Of a DNA stretch of 11,111 bases, positions 1 through 5,612 are shown in pieces. The stretch is from Spirochaetia bacterium (GTDB lineage: Bacteria > Spirochaetota > Spirochaetia > Sphaerochaetales > Sphaerochaetaceae), in the NCBI GenBank assembly GCA_009929055.1, contig SABI01000064.1:1-11111 (forward strand), given 5' to 3'. Below the pieces are notes generated by a model that ran no database searches, was not told where the DNA came from, and worked only from the letters and a program-made list of their open reading frames with translations. Positions within the stretch are counted from its first letter, which is position 1. The number at the start of each line of letters is the position of its first letter. The position numbers and the translations under genes were made by a program.

Positions 1-86
1 GAGAGAGAGGGATTCGAACCCTCGGAGCCCGGTTAGAGCTCACACCCCTTCCAAGGGTGCACCTTCGACCACTCGGACATCTCTCC
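1..86 (-). tRNA. tRNA-Ser(GGA), 3' end cut by window edge
   Basis: Read on the minus strand, this folds as a class II tRNA. The acceptor begins GGAGAGA, the anticodon stem is CACCC/GGGTG around loop TTGGAAG, and there is a long variable arm (GAGCTC paired with GGGCTC) and a T arm GAGGG-TTCGAAT-CCCTC. The anticodon GGA (complement at 50-52) reads UCC and UCU. The long variable arm and the sequence shared with the other serine tRNAs here support serine. The last acceptor base and the discriminator lie beyond position 1, so encoded CCA cannot be judged. It is the last visible gene of the leftward tRNA cluster, 25 bases after Ser(CGA). Confidence 0.95.
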
Positions 87-111
87 AGAGTTGTGTCCAT
101 TTTAGAAGGAG

Positions 112-198
112 CGGAGAGAGAGGGATTCGAACCCTCGGTACCACAAGTGATACAACGGATTTCGAATCCGTCTCCTTCGACCTCTCGGACATCTCTCC
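112..198 (-). tRNA. tRNA-Ser(CGA)
   Basis: Class II tRNA on the minus strand. Acceptor GGAGAGA pairs with TCTCTCC, the discriminator is G (complement at 112), the anticodon stem is ACGGA/TCCGT with loop TTCGAAA, the variable arm pairs GTATCAC with GTGGTAC, and the T arm is GAGGG-TTCGAAT-CCCTC. Anticodon CGA (complement at 162-164) reads UCG. The bases after the discriminator read CTCC, so CCA is not encoded and must be added by tRNA nucleotidyltransferase. Confidence 0.96.
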
Positions 199-219
199 TA
201 TCGTCATTACGCCGATATG

Positions 220-293
220 TGTAGCCAAGAGGATTCGAACCTCCGACCTCCAGATCCGCAATCTGATGCTCTATCCAGCTGAGCTATGGCTAC
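220..293 (-). tRNA. tRNA-Arg(GCG)
   Basis: Class I tRNA on the minus strand, 74 nt with a short variable loop. Acceptor GTAGCCA pairs with TGGCTAC and the discriminator is A (complement at 220). The D arm reads GCTCAGCTGGATAGAGC with A20, an arginine identity base. The anticodon stem is TCAGA/TCTGG with loop TTGCGGA, and the T arm is GGAGG-TTCGAAT-CCTCT, closing with a G-U pair. Anticodon GCG (complement at 257-259) has the arginine determinant C35 and would read CGC and CGU. Most bacteria use ACG, modified to inosine, for these codons, so G34 is unusual. CCA is not encoded. It is the only non-serine gene in the cluster. Confidence 0.92.
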
Positions 294-331
294 AAGGGTC
301 CCCTTTATTGAAGCGAGACTAATTCATAATA

Positions 332-418
332 CGGAGAAGGGGGGATTCGAACCCCCGGTACCGTTACCAGTACAACTCCTTAGCAGGGAGCCCGATTCGA
401 CCGCTCTCGCACCTCTCC
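332..418 (-). tRNA. tRNA-Ser(GCT)
   Basis: Class II tRNA on the minus strand. Acceptor GGAGAGG pairs with CTTCTCC through one G-U pair, and the discriminator is G (complement at 332). The anticodon stem is GCTCC/GGAGT with loop CTGCTAA, the variable arm pairs GTACTG with CGGTAC, and the T arm is GGGGG-TTCGAAT-CCCCC. Anticodon GCT (complement at 382-384) reads AGC and AGU. The next base after the discriminator is T, so CCA is not encoded. Confidence 0.96.
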
Positions 419-462
419 AAGGAAAAAAACTACATACACATATGAGAACAAAAAAATAATAT

Positions 463-547
463 CGGAGAGAGAGGGATTCGAACCCCCGGAAACTTACGCC
501 TCAACGGTTTTCAAGACCGCCTCCTTCGACCGCTCGGACATCTCTCC
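463..547 (-). tRNA. tRNA-Ser(TGA)
   Basis: Class II tRNA on the minus strand and the first gene of the cluster. Acceptor GGAGAGA pairs with TCTCTCC and the discriminator is G (complement at 463). The anticodon stem is GCGGT/ACCGT with loop CTTGAAA, the variable arm is about 16 nt, and the T arm is GGGGG-TTCGAAT-CCCTC. Anticodon TGA (complement at 511-513) reads UCA and, by wobble, other UCN codons. CCA is not encoded. The 44 bases between it and Ser(GCT) are AT-rich and hold a T-run on the transcribed strand but no clear stem. Confidence 0.96.
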
Positions 548-561
548 AATTCAGGATTCAA

Positions 562-591
562 ACTATAGTGAGAACAATGGGTCTTTGTCAA
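562..591 (-). promoter_or_regulatory. Promoter of the tRNA cluster
   Basis: On the minus strand, TTGACA (complement at 586-591) is followed by an 18-base spacer and TATAGT (complement at 562-567). This is a near-consensus sigma-70 type promoter. The predicted start falls near 555, a few bases before the first tRNA at 547, as expected for a tRNA operon. No comparable promoter was seen between the tRNA genes, so the five are probably cotranscribed. Confidence 0.75.
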
Positions 592-694
592 GTAAACTCG
601 CTAAAGTAGATTGAGTAAACACCTATTTATATGAGAGATTTGTATCTATACTGCTAATTAGGGGAGAAAGACTCTACCATATAGGATGATTACC

Positions 695-723
695 TTGACA
701 ATTATTGGCAAGATTAGAATGAT
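695..723 (+). promoter_or_regulatory. Possible promoter of the M28 peptidase gene
   Basis: A perfect TTGACA at 695-700 is followed at 17 bases by AATGAT (718-723), which matches the -10 consensus at four of six positions. TAGAAT at 715-720 is a better -10 sequence but sits only 14 bases away. AGGAGA at 732-737 lies four bases before the ATG, with a second AGGAG at 724-728. The -35 is convincing; the -10 is uncertain. Confidence 0.45.
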
Positions 724-741
724 AGGAGCTTAGGAGAACTT

Positions 742-1998
742 ATGGCTAAGGCAAAAATGCAGAAATTACGAGCGTTTAAAATGGGTGAACAAGCAATTCA
801 GCGAGTGAGGGAAATTATTGAGTTGTATGGTCCTAGATATGTAGGACAAGAGTCGACTAAAAAAGCAGCACGTCATCTTCATGAAGCATTTGTTCCCTAT
901 TGCGACCGTGTTGAAAAAGAATCTTTCTCTCTTCATCCCGAAGCCTTCCTTGCATGGATTCGTATCATGGTAGCTCTATATCCTATTGCCCTTATTTTTA
1001 TGTTTTTATCTCAACCACTATTTTCATTTCTGTTTCTTACTATAGGTGTTGTTATTATGGTGAGGGAGTTTTTACTCTACCATGAGATGATAGACCCCCT
1101 CTTTGCAAAAAAAGAGGGAATTAATATCTATGGAGTTATTGAACCAAAAGGGGAAGTCAAGCACACAGTTGTCTATAGTGGACATCACGATAGTGCAAAA
1201 GTCTTCACTTTCTTTTTAGATAGCCAAAGTTCGTACGTTGTAAAAGTATTTCTCGCATTAGGAAGTTACCTCTTTCTGACCCTCCTTTCTTTCATTGATA
1301 CAATTAGACAAATTGTTGTAGGAACTCTTTTTTCTTTCTCCCTTACCCATATAGCAATTCTTATTCCCCTCATTCTCGCCACTATTGCCACCTATTTTGT
1401 TCGTGCCTTGTGGTTCTTTGCAAGTAATGAGGTTTCTCCTGGAGCCGGAGATAATTTGATTGCCTCCACTATTGGGGTAGAATTAGCTTCCTATTTTAAG
1501 AATGAGAAAAGTGAGGGAAATGCTTTAGAACATACCAGGCTCATATTTGCGAGCTTTGATGGAGAAGAGGCTGGGTTAAGGGGAAGTAGAAACTTTTTTA
1601 CTACCCATAAAGATAGTGGGTTATTAAGTGAAAATACCTATAATTTTAATGTAGATTGCCTATTTGATCATGAACATATGAATTTCCTCACAAGTGATAT
1701 TAACAATAGTGTTCAATTATCTCAAAGTATGGCAACTGAATGTGTAGAAATAGCAACTTCTATGGGATATGTTGCTCATAGTAAGAAAATTGCTTTCCTT
1801 ACAGGGGGAACAGATGCAGCAGAGGCTGCAAAAGTGGGCTTTACTGCAACAACACTTCTTGCTATGCCTTGGTCAAATAATGGGCGTAGTAGCGTGTATC
1901 ACACCCCGCTAGACACAGTAGAAGCAATAGATGAGAAGGCAGTAGAACAAACGATCTCAATAGCAATTAAATTCATTGAGCATCTTGATAAAAAGTAA
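742..1998 (+). CDS. Membrane-embedded M28 family zinc peptidase
   Basis: A 418-residue protein with the full M28 (aminopeptidase-type) metal set. GHHDS at 147-151 supplies ligand H148 and D150. PGAGDN has the bridging D237. GEE at 274-276 gives catalytic base E275 and ligand E276. D305 (NVDCL) and H387 (YHTPLDT) complete the site. It would hydrolyse peptides with two zinc ions; its substrate cannot be read from sequence. There is no signal peptide. Hydrophobic segments at about 71-90 and 92-108 precede the first ligand, and more at about 166-185 and 191-223 lie between H148 and D237, inside the catalytic domain. The enzyme is therefore probably an integral membrane protein. The start is chosen for the AGGAGA ribosome site just upstream. 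Its last 26 bases overlap the converging yigZ gene. Family assignment is secure; localisation is inferred. Confidence 0.9.
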   Translation: MAKAKMQKLRAFKMGEQAIQRVREIIELYGPRYVGQESTKKAARHLHEAFVPYCDRVEKESFSLHPEAFLAWIRIMVALYPIALIFMFLSQPLFSFLFLTIGVVIMVREFLLYHEMIDPLFAKKEGINIYGVIEPKGEVKHTVVYSGHHDSAKVFTFFLDSQSSYVVKVFLALGSYLFLTLLSFIDTIRQIVVGTLFSFSLTHIAILIPLILATIATYFVRALWFFASNEVSPGAGDNLIASTIGVELASYFKNEKSEGNALEHTRLIFASFDGEEAGLRGSRNFFTTHKDSGLLSENTYNFNVDCLFDHEHMNFLTSDINNSVQLSQSMATECVEIATSMGYVAHSKKIAFLTGGTDAAEAAKVGFTATTLLAMPWSNNGRSSVYHTPLDTVEAIDEKAVEQTISIAIKFIEHLDKK

Positions 1999-2569
1999 TT
2001 GCTCCTTGGGTAATATTTATCAGTTCTTTTTTAATCATCTCTAGGTGCCTAGTTTCACATGTATAGGTAATAGTAATCTCACTCAGAAAATCTGTCTCTA
2101 ACCCTTTTTGATAGGGACTTAGGAATAGCATCACCTTGTCATATTTATCATAAGGGAGGGTGAATTTGATTGTACTTGTTTCAATAAGCTCTTCACTCTT
2201 GATCTTTAGGGTCACCTCTTGTGCTGCCTGAGTATAGGCTTTAACTAACCCACCTGTTCCAAGGAGCGTCCCTCCAAAGTAGCGAACAACACAAACTAAT
2301 ATGTTGGTAAGAAGGCTCCCTTTTACTACTTCATACACAGGTCTTCCTGCTGTGTTTTTAGGCTCTTTATCATCACTAAAACTTATCATCTCCCCTGTTT
2401 TTCCAACAATAGCTGCATGAACTACATGGTTTGCTCCACTATGTTCACTTCTTAGATGGCGAATAATATCTTTTATTTCATCAATACTTGAAATATATTG
2501 ACCAATTCCAATAAAACGAGATTTTTTTACTTCTATTTCACATACTATTGTTTCTGTTGGGTATCTCAT
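1973..2569 (-). CDS. yigZ: YigZ/IMPACT family protein (UPF0029)
   Basis: A 198-residue protein of normal YigZ length. Family marks are KKSRFIG near the N terminus (15-21), the DDKEPKNTAG segment (66-75) followed by a PVYEVVKG run, and the RYFGG..LGTGGLVKAY block (about 96-112). The C-terminal part (about 130-198) corresponds to the second, ferredoxin-like domain. The family is linked to translation and starvation control by the eukaryotic IMPACT protein; its bacterial role is poorly defined. The ATG at 2569 fits the family N terminus, and the frame is closed upstream by TAG without another usual start codon, yet there is no Shine-Dalgarno sequence in front of it. The gene has its own promoter and follows the Nudix gene's terminator. 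It overlaps the M28 peptidase gene tail to tail. Confidence 0.92.
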   Translation of the reverse strand: MRYPTETIVCEIEVKKSRFIGIGQYISSIDEIKDIIRHLRSEHSGANHVVHAAIVGKTGEMISFSDDKEPKNTAGRPVYEVVKGSLLTNILVCVVRYFGGTLLGTGGLVKAYTQAAQEVTLKIKSEELIETSTIKFTLPYDKYDKVMLFLSPYQKGLETDFLSEITITYTCETRHLEMIKKELINITQGAITFYQDAQ

Positions 2570-2589
2570 AGATAGGGTAAGTGTAGCAT
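2566..2589 (-). other. Possible leader mini-ORF coupled to yigZ
   Basis: On the minus strand, ATG at 2589 opens seven codons (MLHLPYL) and ends in a TGA that overlaps the yigZ ATG as ATGA. GGAG (complement at 2594-2597) lies four bases before the mini-ORF. yigZ itself has no ribosome site, so reinitiation at the ATGA is a reasonable idea. Against this, the predicted transcript start near 2592 would leave GGAG outside the message. Confidence 0.3.
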
Positions 2590-2598
2590 ACTTCTCCT

Positions 2599-2627
2599 AT
2601 CATAGTGAAAGAGAAGTTGCTCTTCAA
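2599..2627 (-). promoter_or_regulatory. Promoter of yigZ
   Basis: On the minus strand, TTGAAG (complement at 2622-2627), a 17-base spacer and TATGAT (complement at 2599-2604) make a good sigma-70 type promoter. It lies just downstream of the Nudix gene's terminator, so yigZ appears to be transcribed separately. The predicted start is near 2592. Confidence 0.6.
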
Positions 2628-2631
2628 AGAT

Positions 2632-2656
2632 GAAAAAAACCTGCAGTAACGCAGGT
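2632..2656 (-). terminator. Rho-independent terminator of the Nudix gene
   Basis: On the minus strand, a perfect six-base stem ACCTGC/GCAGGT (2639-2644 with 2651-2656) with a six-base loop is followed by a run of T (complement of 2633-2639). It begins 26 bases after the Nudix stop codon. On the plus strand only a CTTT tract follows, so it works mainly leftward. Confidence 0.85.
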
Positions 2657-2682
2657 CTTTAAGTAAAACATCTTCGATATTT

Positions 2683-3603
2683 TTATTCAGTCGTTGATGA
2701 ATCTATCTCAATAACTTTATGAGAAAGCATCTTCTCTCCATCAAAGATAAACTGACCATCAAACTCTTTCCCTGCTAAGGCAAGAGGAATCCATAGTGGG
2801 TCATCTGCCCACATTTTATCATAAGGGAGGGTGTTAATGTCACACCAAAAGGGTTCTGCTTCAACAGTTTCACCCATTGTTCCACTATATTCATAGGCAA
2901 AGAAGATGTAGCCTCTCATTTTTAATCCATCAGTAAAGTGGAAATTTAGCCTTCCTTTAAATGTTACCGATGGAACAGAGAGTCCTGTTTCTTCGGTAAT
3001 TTCTCTCATGGCAGCTTCTGAAGCAGTCTCTCCCTCTTCAATGTGCCCCCCTGGAGCATTAACAAGACCTTTGCCAAGTCCAGTTTTTTTGTTAATTAAG
3101 AGGACTTTGTCTTTATCGAAGAGGTAGGTGAGAACTGCTGTCTCAGTTGGCTCCCATTCATCCCAATCAATTTGCTCTACATCAGTATATTCACTCTCTT
3201 CGAGGTGAGGAACTTCTTCTTCTGTTACTTCTTCTTTCTTCATTTCTGGATGGGCTTCACTATAACAAGTGTTACAAAGATTATCATCATAGTTTAAGAT
3301 TTCAGTCCAAGAGAGTTTTGCGTTACAAGAAGGACAGGTTGTTCTGAACAGGAGAATTCTCTTTCTAAAGGGATAGGCTACGCCGAGGGTAATAAATAGT
3401 CCTACTATCGCTAGATAGTGAGGCCATCCTCTCGAAATAATTATGACAATAAAGACTTGCCAAAGCATTGCTAATGAGGCAATGATAAGAGTTGCGAAGC
3501 GTTTTTTATAGCTACGAGGTACATGTTTCCTTTGCATCATATTAAGGACGAGAATTGCAACAAGGAACCAGAGATAGTTATTTGCGATTGTTTCGAGTAT
3601 CAT
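2683..3603 (-). CDS. Membrane-anchored zinc-ribbon/Nudix hydrolase, MTH1-like
   Basis: A 306-residue protein in four parts. (1) Three hydrophobic segments at about 9-21, 37-57 and 61-79. (2) A zinc ribbon with C90-x2-C93 and C110-x2-C113. (3) A very acidic linker at about 120-152. (4) A Nudix domain at about 153-300. The Nudix box is complete at 186-208, with the metal-binding REITEE core at 200-205. The part after it resembles human MTH1 (NUDT1): FWCDINTLP, then KMWADD (W265, D267, D268) where MTH1 has its base-recognising W-P-D-D, then IPLALAGKEFDG. The likely reaction is hydrolysis of an oxidised purine (d)NTP to the monophosphate at the inner membrane face. An N-terminal membrane and zinc-ribbon module on an MTH1-type enzyme is unusual. 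No other in-frame start exists before an upstream TAG, and no ribosome site is visible. Confidence 0.88.
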   Translation of the reverse strand: MILETIANNYLWFLVAILVLNMMQRKHVPRSYKKRFATLIIASLAMLWQVFIVIIISRGWPHYLAIVGLFITLGVAYPFRKRILLFRTTCPSCNAKLSWTEILNYDDNLCNTCYSEAHPEMKKEEVTEEEVPHLEESEYTDVEQIDWDEWEPTETAVLTYLFDKDKVLLINKKTGLGKGLVNAPGGHIEEGETASEAAMREITEETGLSVPSVTFKGRLNFHFTDGLKMRGYIFFAYEYSGTMGETVEAEPFWCDINTLPYDKMWADDPLWIPLALAGKEFDGQFIFDGEKMLSHKVIEIDSSTTE

Positions 3604-3614
3604 AAGGTTGACAT
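3600..3614 (-). other. Possible four-codon leader overlapping the Nudix start
   Basis: On the minus strand, ATG at 3614 opens ATG-TCA-ACC-TTA and ends in TGA overlapping the Nudix ATG as ATGA. A weak AGG lies four bases before it. Alternatively, TAATGT (complement at 3611-3616) could be a -10 element seven bases before the Nudix ATG, with TTGATT 18 bases further upstream, giving a leaderless message. The sequence does not decide between these. Confidence 0.22.
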
Positions 3615-3691
3615 TAGCCTACTTGATAGGGAAAAATCAATACTAGAATCGATGAACAAATGAATATGATATATAAAAAGGATAATTCCAT

Positions 3692-3697
3692 GGAGGG
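3692..3697 (+). promoter_or_regulatory. Ribosome binding site of deoC
   Basis: GGAGGG six bases before the ATG at 3704 fixes the deoC start. Of the 100-base divergent gap to the Nudix gene, the deoC-proximal part holds several -10-like sequences (TAGAAT 3644-3649, TATGAT 3665-3670, TATAAA 3672-3677). None has a good -35 at 17 bases; the closest pair is TTGATA (3623-3628) with TAGAAT at only 15 bases. The deoC promoter is therefore left open. Confidence 0.7.
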
Positions 3698-3703
3698 ACC
3701 AAT

Positions 3704-4378
3704 ATGTTGAAAAGTGAAGATATTGCTAAATATATAGATCACACACTATTAGCAAACAATGCTACAGAGGATAAAATTATACAGCTATGTAGAGAAGCAG
3801 ATGAGCATTCTTTTGCTTCTGTATGTATTAATAGTTGTTGGACAAAGGTCTGTAGTGATGAATTAAAGGATTCTGATGTAAAAGTATGTACAGTTGTAGG
3901 CTTTCCCCTTGGTGCTATGAAAAGTGAAAGTAAAGCCTATGAAGCTACTCTAGCAATTGCCGATGGTGCTGATGAAATTGATATGGTAATCAATGTTGGA
4001 TTCCTTAAAGAAGGAAAGCTCGATGCTGTTGAAAAAGATATTCAATTAGTGAAAGAGGCCTGTAAGGATAAAATTCTTAAAGTTATTATTGAAACATGTC
4101 TATTGAGCGATGAAGAGAAAGAGAGTGCCTGTAGGCTTGCAGTAAATGCAAAAGCTGATTTTGTTAAAACATCTACTGGTTTTTCAACAGGAGGAGCAAC
4201 AGAGAAAGATGTTGCATTGATGAGAGGTGTAGTAAAAGATGCCCTTGGAGTGAAAGCAAGTGGAGGGGTTCGTAGTTATGAAACTGCAGTAGCTATGATA
4301 AGTAGCGGTGCGACACGCCTTGGAACAAGTAGTGGAATTGCTATTATACAAGGAGCTGCTACAAATGGGGCGTATTGA
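3704..4378 (+). CDS. deoC: Deoxyribose-phosphate aldolase
   Basis: A 224-residue class I aldolase of usual bacterial DeoC length. It cleaves 2-deoxyribose-5-phosphate to acetaldehyde and glyceraldehyde-3-phosphate in the cytoplasm, the last step of deoxynucleoside breakdown. Visible marks are IDHTLL at 11-16, CTVVGFPLG at 62-70, EIDMVINVG at 91-99 with D93, FVKTSTGF at 153-160 with the Schiff-base lysine K155, VKASGGVR at 183-190 with the second active-site lysine K184, and the phosphate-binding end GATRLGTSSG. All key residues are present. The start has a strong GGAGGG six bases upstream. It overlaps the next gene by 14 bases, so the two are probably cotranscribed and translationally coupled. 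It is divergent from the Nudix gene. Confidence 0.97.
   Translation: MLKSEDIAKYIDHTLLANNATEDKIIQLCREADEHSFASVCINSCWTKVCSDELKDSDVKVCTVVGFPLGAMKSESKAYEATLAIADGADEIDMVINVGFLKEGKLDAVEKDIQLVKEACKDKILKVIIETCLLSDEEKESACRLAVNAKADFVKTSTGFSTGGATEKDVALMRGVVKDALGVKASGGVRSYETAVAMISSGATRLGTSSGIAIIQGAATNGAY
4351..4355 (+). promoter_or_regulatory. Ribosome binding site deciding the kinase-like start
   Basis: AGGAG lies inside the end of deoC, nine bases before the ATG at 4365. An earlier in-frame ATG at 4308 would add 19 residues read from the deoC coding sequence in another frame and lacks such a site. 4365 is therefore preferred. Confidence 0.7.
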
Positions 4379-5522
4379 GAATGGCTCAGTATTACCTGAT
4401 GATTTTTTAAAAAGTCTCGGGTTTCCCTCAATTACAGTCCATGAAACATTTTCTCATTTTGATTTCACCCTTCCAGGGAGAAGGGTTCTTGTTATTGGCC
4501 CCATGGGTTCTGGCAAAACAGAATTCTCTGCTCGTGTCTGGAGAGATGCGGCAATTGCCCAAAAGAAAAGTGATGTGATTAAAGCTCTTACAAGTACTAA
4601 TGGGGTAGATAGGAGAAAAGTGTTCTTTGTCAGAAGTCAAATAGATGGACAGCGTTTTAGTGAGTACCCAACAGATGCCCTTGCTTATCGCAATGGATAT
4701 ATAAGGTGTGGCGATAATATTGCCCATATTAAAGATTCTTTTGGCTTAGAGAAAATACTTGCCGATCATCCCGACTTTGGAACATTCATTATTGATGAAG
4801 CTTCCTTCTTTGATGAGAGAATTGCTTATGTGGTGAGAAACCACTCTATAGAGAGGGGAATCCTTTTTATATTCCCTACCCTCATTCTTAATTTTAGACG
4901 AGATATTTTCAATTCAACTGCTCGCCTTATGCTTGATATTGCTACCGATGTAATTCCATTAACAGCATACTGTGAACATCCTGATTGTATGAAAGATGCG
5001 TTTTATACCTATCGCTATTACTCTATAGATGGAAAGGAGTGTCCAGCTCTCTTTTTTGACCCCCTTATCATTGTAGGGGGAGATACCCATAAAGATGATT
5101 CACTAAGTCCAAATTACTGCTCTAGGTGTGATGAACACCATTATCTCCCAGGAAAAGAGTATACGTTCTTTCACTTAAAACCATTAGGTGAAAAGGCTAC
5201 AAGAGGTGATGAGAAGCCCCTTAGAGAAGAGATGTTCTTGCTAAAGCATGATGTAAAGAAATCTGCCCTCTTTCAACACATAGATCAACGTTATGGAAAG
5301 AGGGATGATGGACAAATATTTATGAATGCACTCCTTCCCGGAGCCCTTGCTGAAAAAGCGTTAATTTACCTTTTTTGTGAACAAAACCTCATTCCAGAGG
5401 ATTTATTAGTTCGCTTTGCTTATGAATTAGAACTCGACAGAGCATATATGACAAAGGTCTTATCTGACAATCTTAGACCTGTAAGTTTCGAGCAACCTTT
5501 ATTATCACCAAACCTCATCTAA
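4365..5522 (+). CDS. Thymidine kinase-like protein with long C-terminal extension
   Basis: A 385-residue protein with the order of features of a type II (TK1-like) thymidine kinase. There is a P-loop GPMGSGKT at 45-52, FFVRSQID at 87-94 where TK1 enzymes have a conserved basic/Asp segment, and DEASFF at 144-149, equivalent to the DEAQFF-type box whose Glu is the catalytic base. A zinc site follows, formed by C203/C208 and C252/C255 around the GGD turn at 238-240, the nucleoside-binding lasso region. It would phosphorylate thymidine, and perhaps deoxyuridine, to the monophosphate. Usual family members are about 190-235 residues; this one has a longer N terminus and about 115-130 extra C-terminal residues with no fold I recognise. 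It is tied to deoC by a 14-base overlap and sits before a nucleoside importer, which supports a salvage role. Exact substrate is inferred. Confidence 0.75.
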   Translation: MGRIENGSVLPDDFLKSLGFPSITVHETFSHFDFTLPGRRVLVIGPMGSGKTEFSARVWRDAAIAQKKSDVIKALTSTNGVDRRKVFFVRSQIDGQRFSEYPTDALAYRNGYIRCGDNIAHIKDSFGLEKILADHPDFGTFIIDEASFFDERIAYVVRNHSIERGILFIFPTLILNFRRDIFNSTARLMLDIATDVIPLTAYCEHPDCMKDAFYTYRYYSIDGKECPALFFDPLIIVGGDTHKDDSLSPNYCSRCDEHHYLPGKEYTFFHLKPLGEKATRGDEKPLREEMFLLKHDVKKSALFQHIDQRYGKRDDGQIFMNALLPGALAEKALIYLFCEQNLIPEDLLVRFAYELELDRAYMTKVLSDNLRPVSFEQPLLSPNLI

Positions 5523-5537
5523 AAAGGTGGGTTTTTT
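5507..5537 (+). terminator. Possible imperfect terminator after the kinase-like gene
   Basis: ACCT (5512-5515) pairs with AGGT (5525-5528), and ACC (5507-5509) with GGT (5530-5532), across a small internal loop, followed at once by a T-run ending at 5537. The stem starts inside the coding sequence. The imperfect stem suggests partial termination, with the next gene started from its own promoter. Confidence 0.45.
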
Positions 5538-5548
5538 CGTTCTTTGAT

Positions 5549-5577
5549 TTGACAATGATCCCCTTGAGGGCTAGAAT
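5549..5577 (+). promoter_or_regulatory. Strong promoter of the nucleoside transporter operon
   Basis: Perfect TTGACA (5549-5554), a 17-base spacer and TAGAAT (5572-5577) make the best plus-strand promoter in the window. The predicted start is near 5584, giving a leader of about 29 bases that carries AAGGAGAG (5601-5608) before the ATG. The spacer holds a short inverted repeat, CCCT-TG-AGGG (5561-5570), too short to call an operator. Confidence 0.8.
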
Positions 5578-5612
5578 ATATCATACATGTTTGAATAAGG
5601 AAGGAGAGACAC

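Noticed and set aside
40..261. A 73-codon open frame on the minus strand across the tRNA genes
   Set aside because: It runs through Arg(GCG), Ser(CGA) and most of Ser(GGA) in the same direction. The protein is just translated tRNA sequence, a well-known kind of false gene call, and it has no ribosome site.
1..547. Repeated GGAGAGA and GAGGGATTCGAACC sequences as possible attachment sites or a mobile element next to tRNA genes
   Set aside because: The repeats are the acceptor and T arms of homologous serine tRNAs. No integrase or transposase is encoded in the window.
3147..3347. A 66-codon plus-strand frame with a poly-leucine run
   Set aside because: It lies antisense within the Nudix gene. 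The leucine run is the complement of the acidic linker's GAA/GAG codons. There is no ribosome site or family match.
3604..3703. Purine or other riboswitch upstream of deoC
   Set aside because: The gap is only 100 bases, AT-rich, and shows none of the paired arms expected of a purine aptamer.
5561..5570. Inverted repeat CCCT-TG-AGGG inside the transporter promoter spacer, with a reverse-oriented CCCTCAAGG near 6838
   Set aside because: The arms are only four bases, and the second copy is largely formed by the ATPase ribosome site, so this is too weak to call a shared operator.
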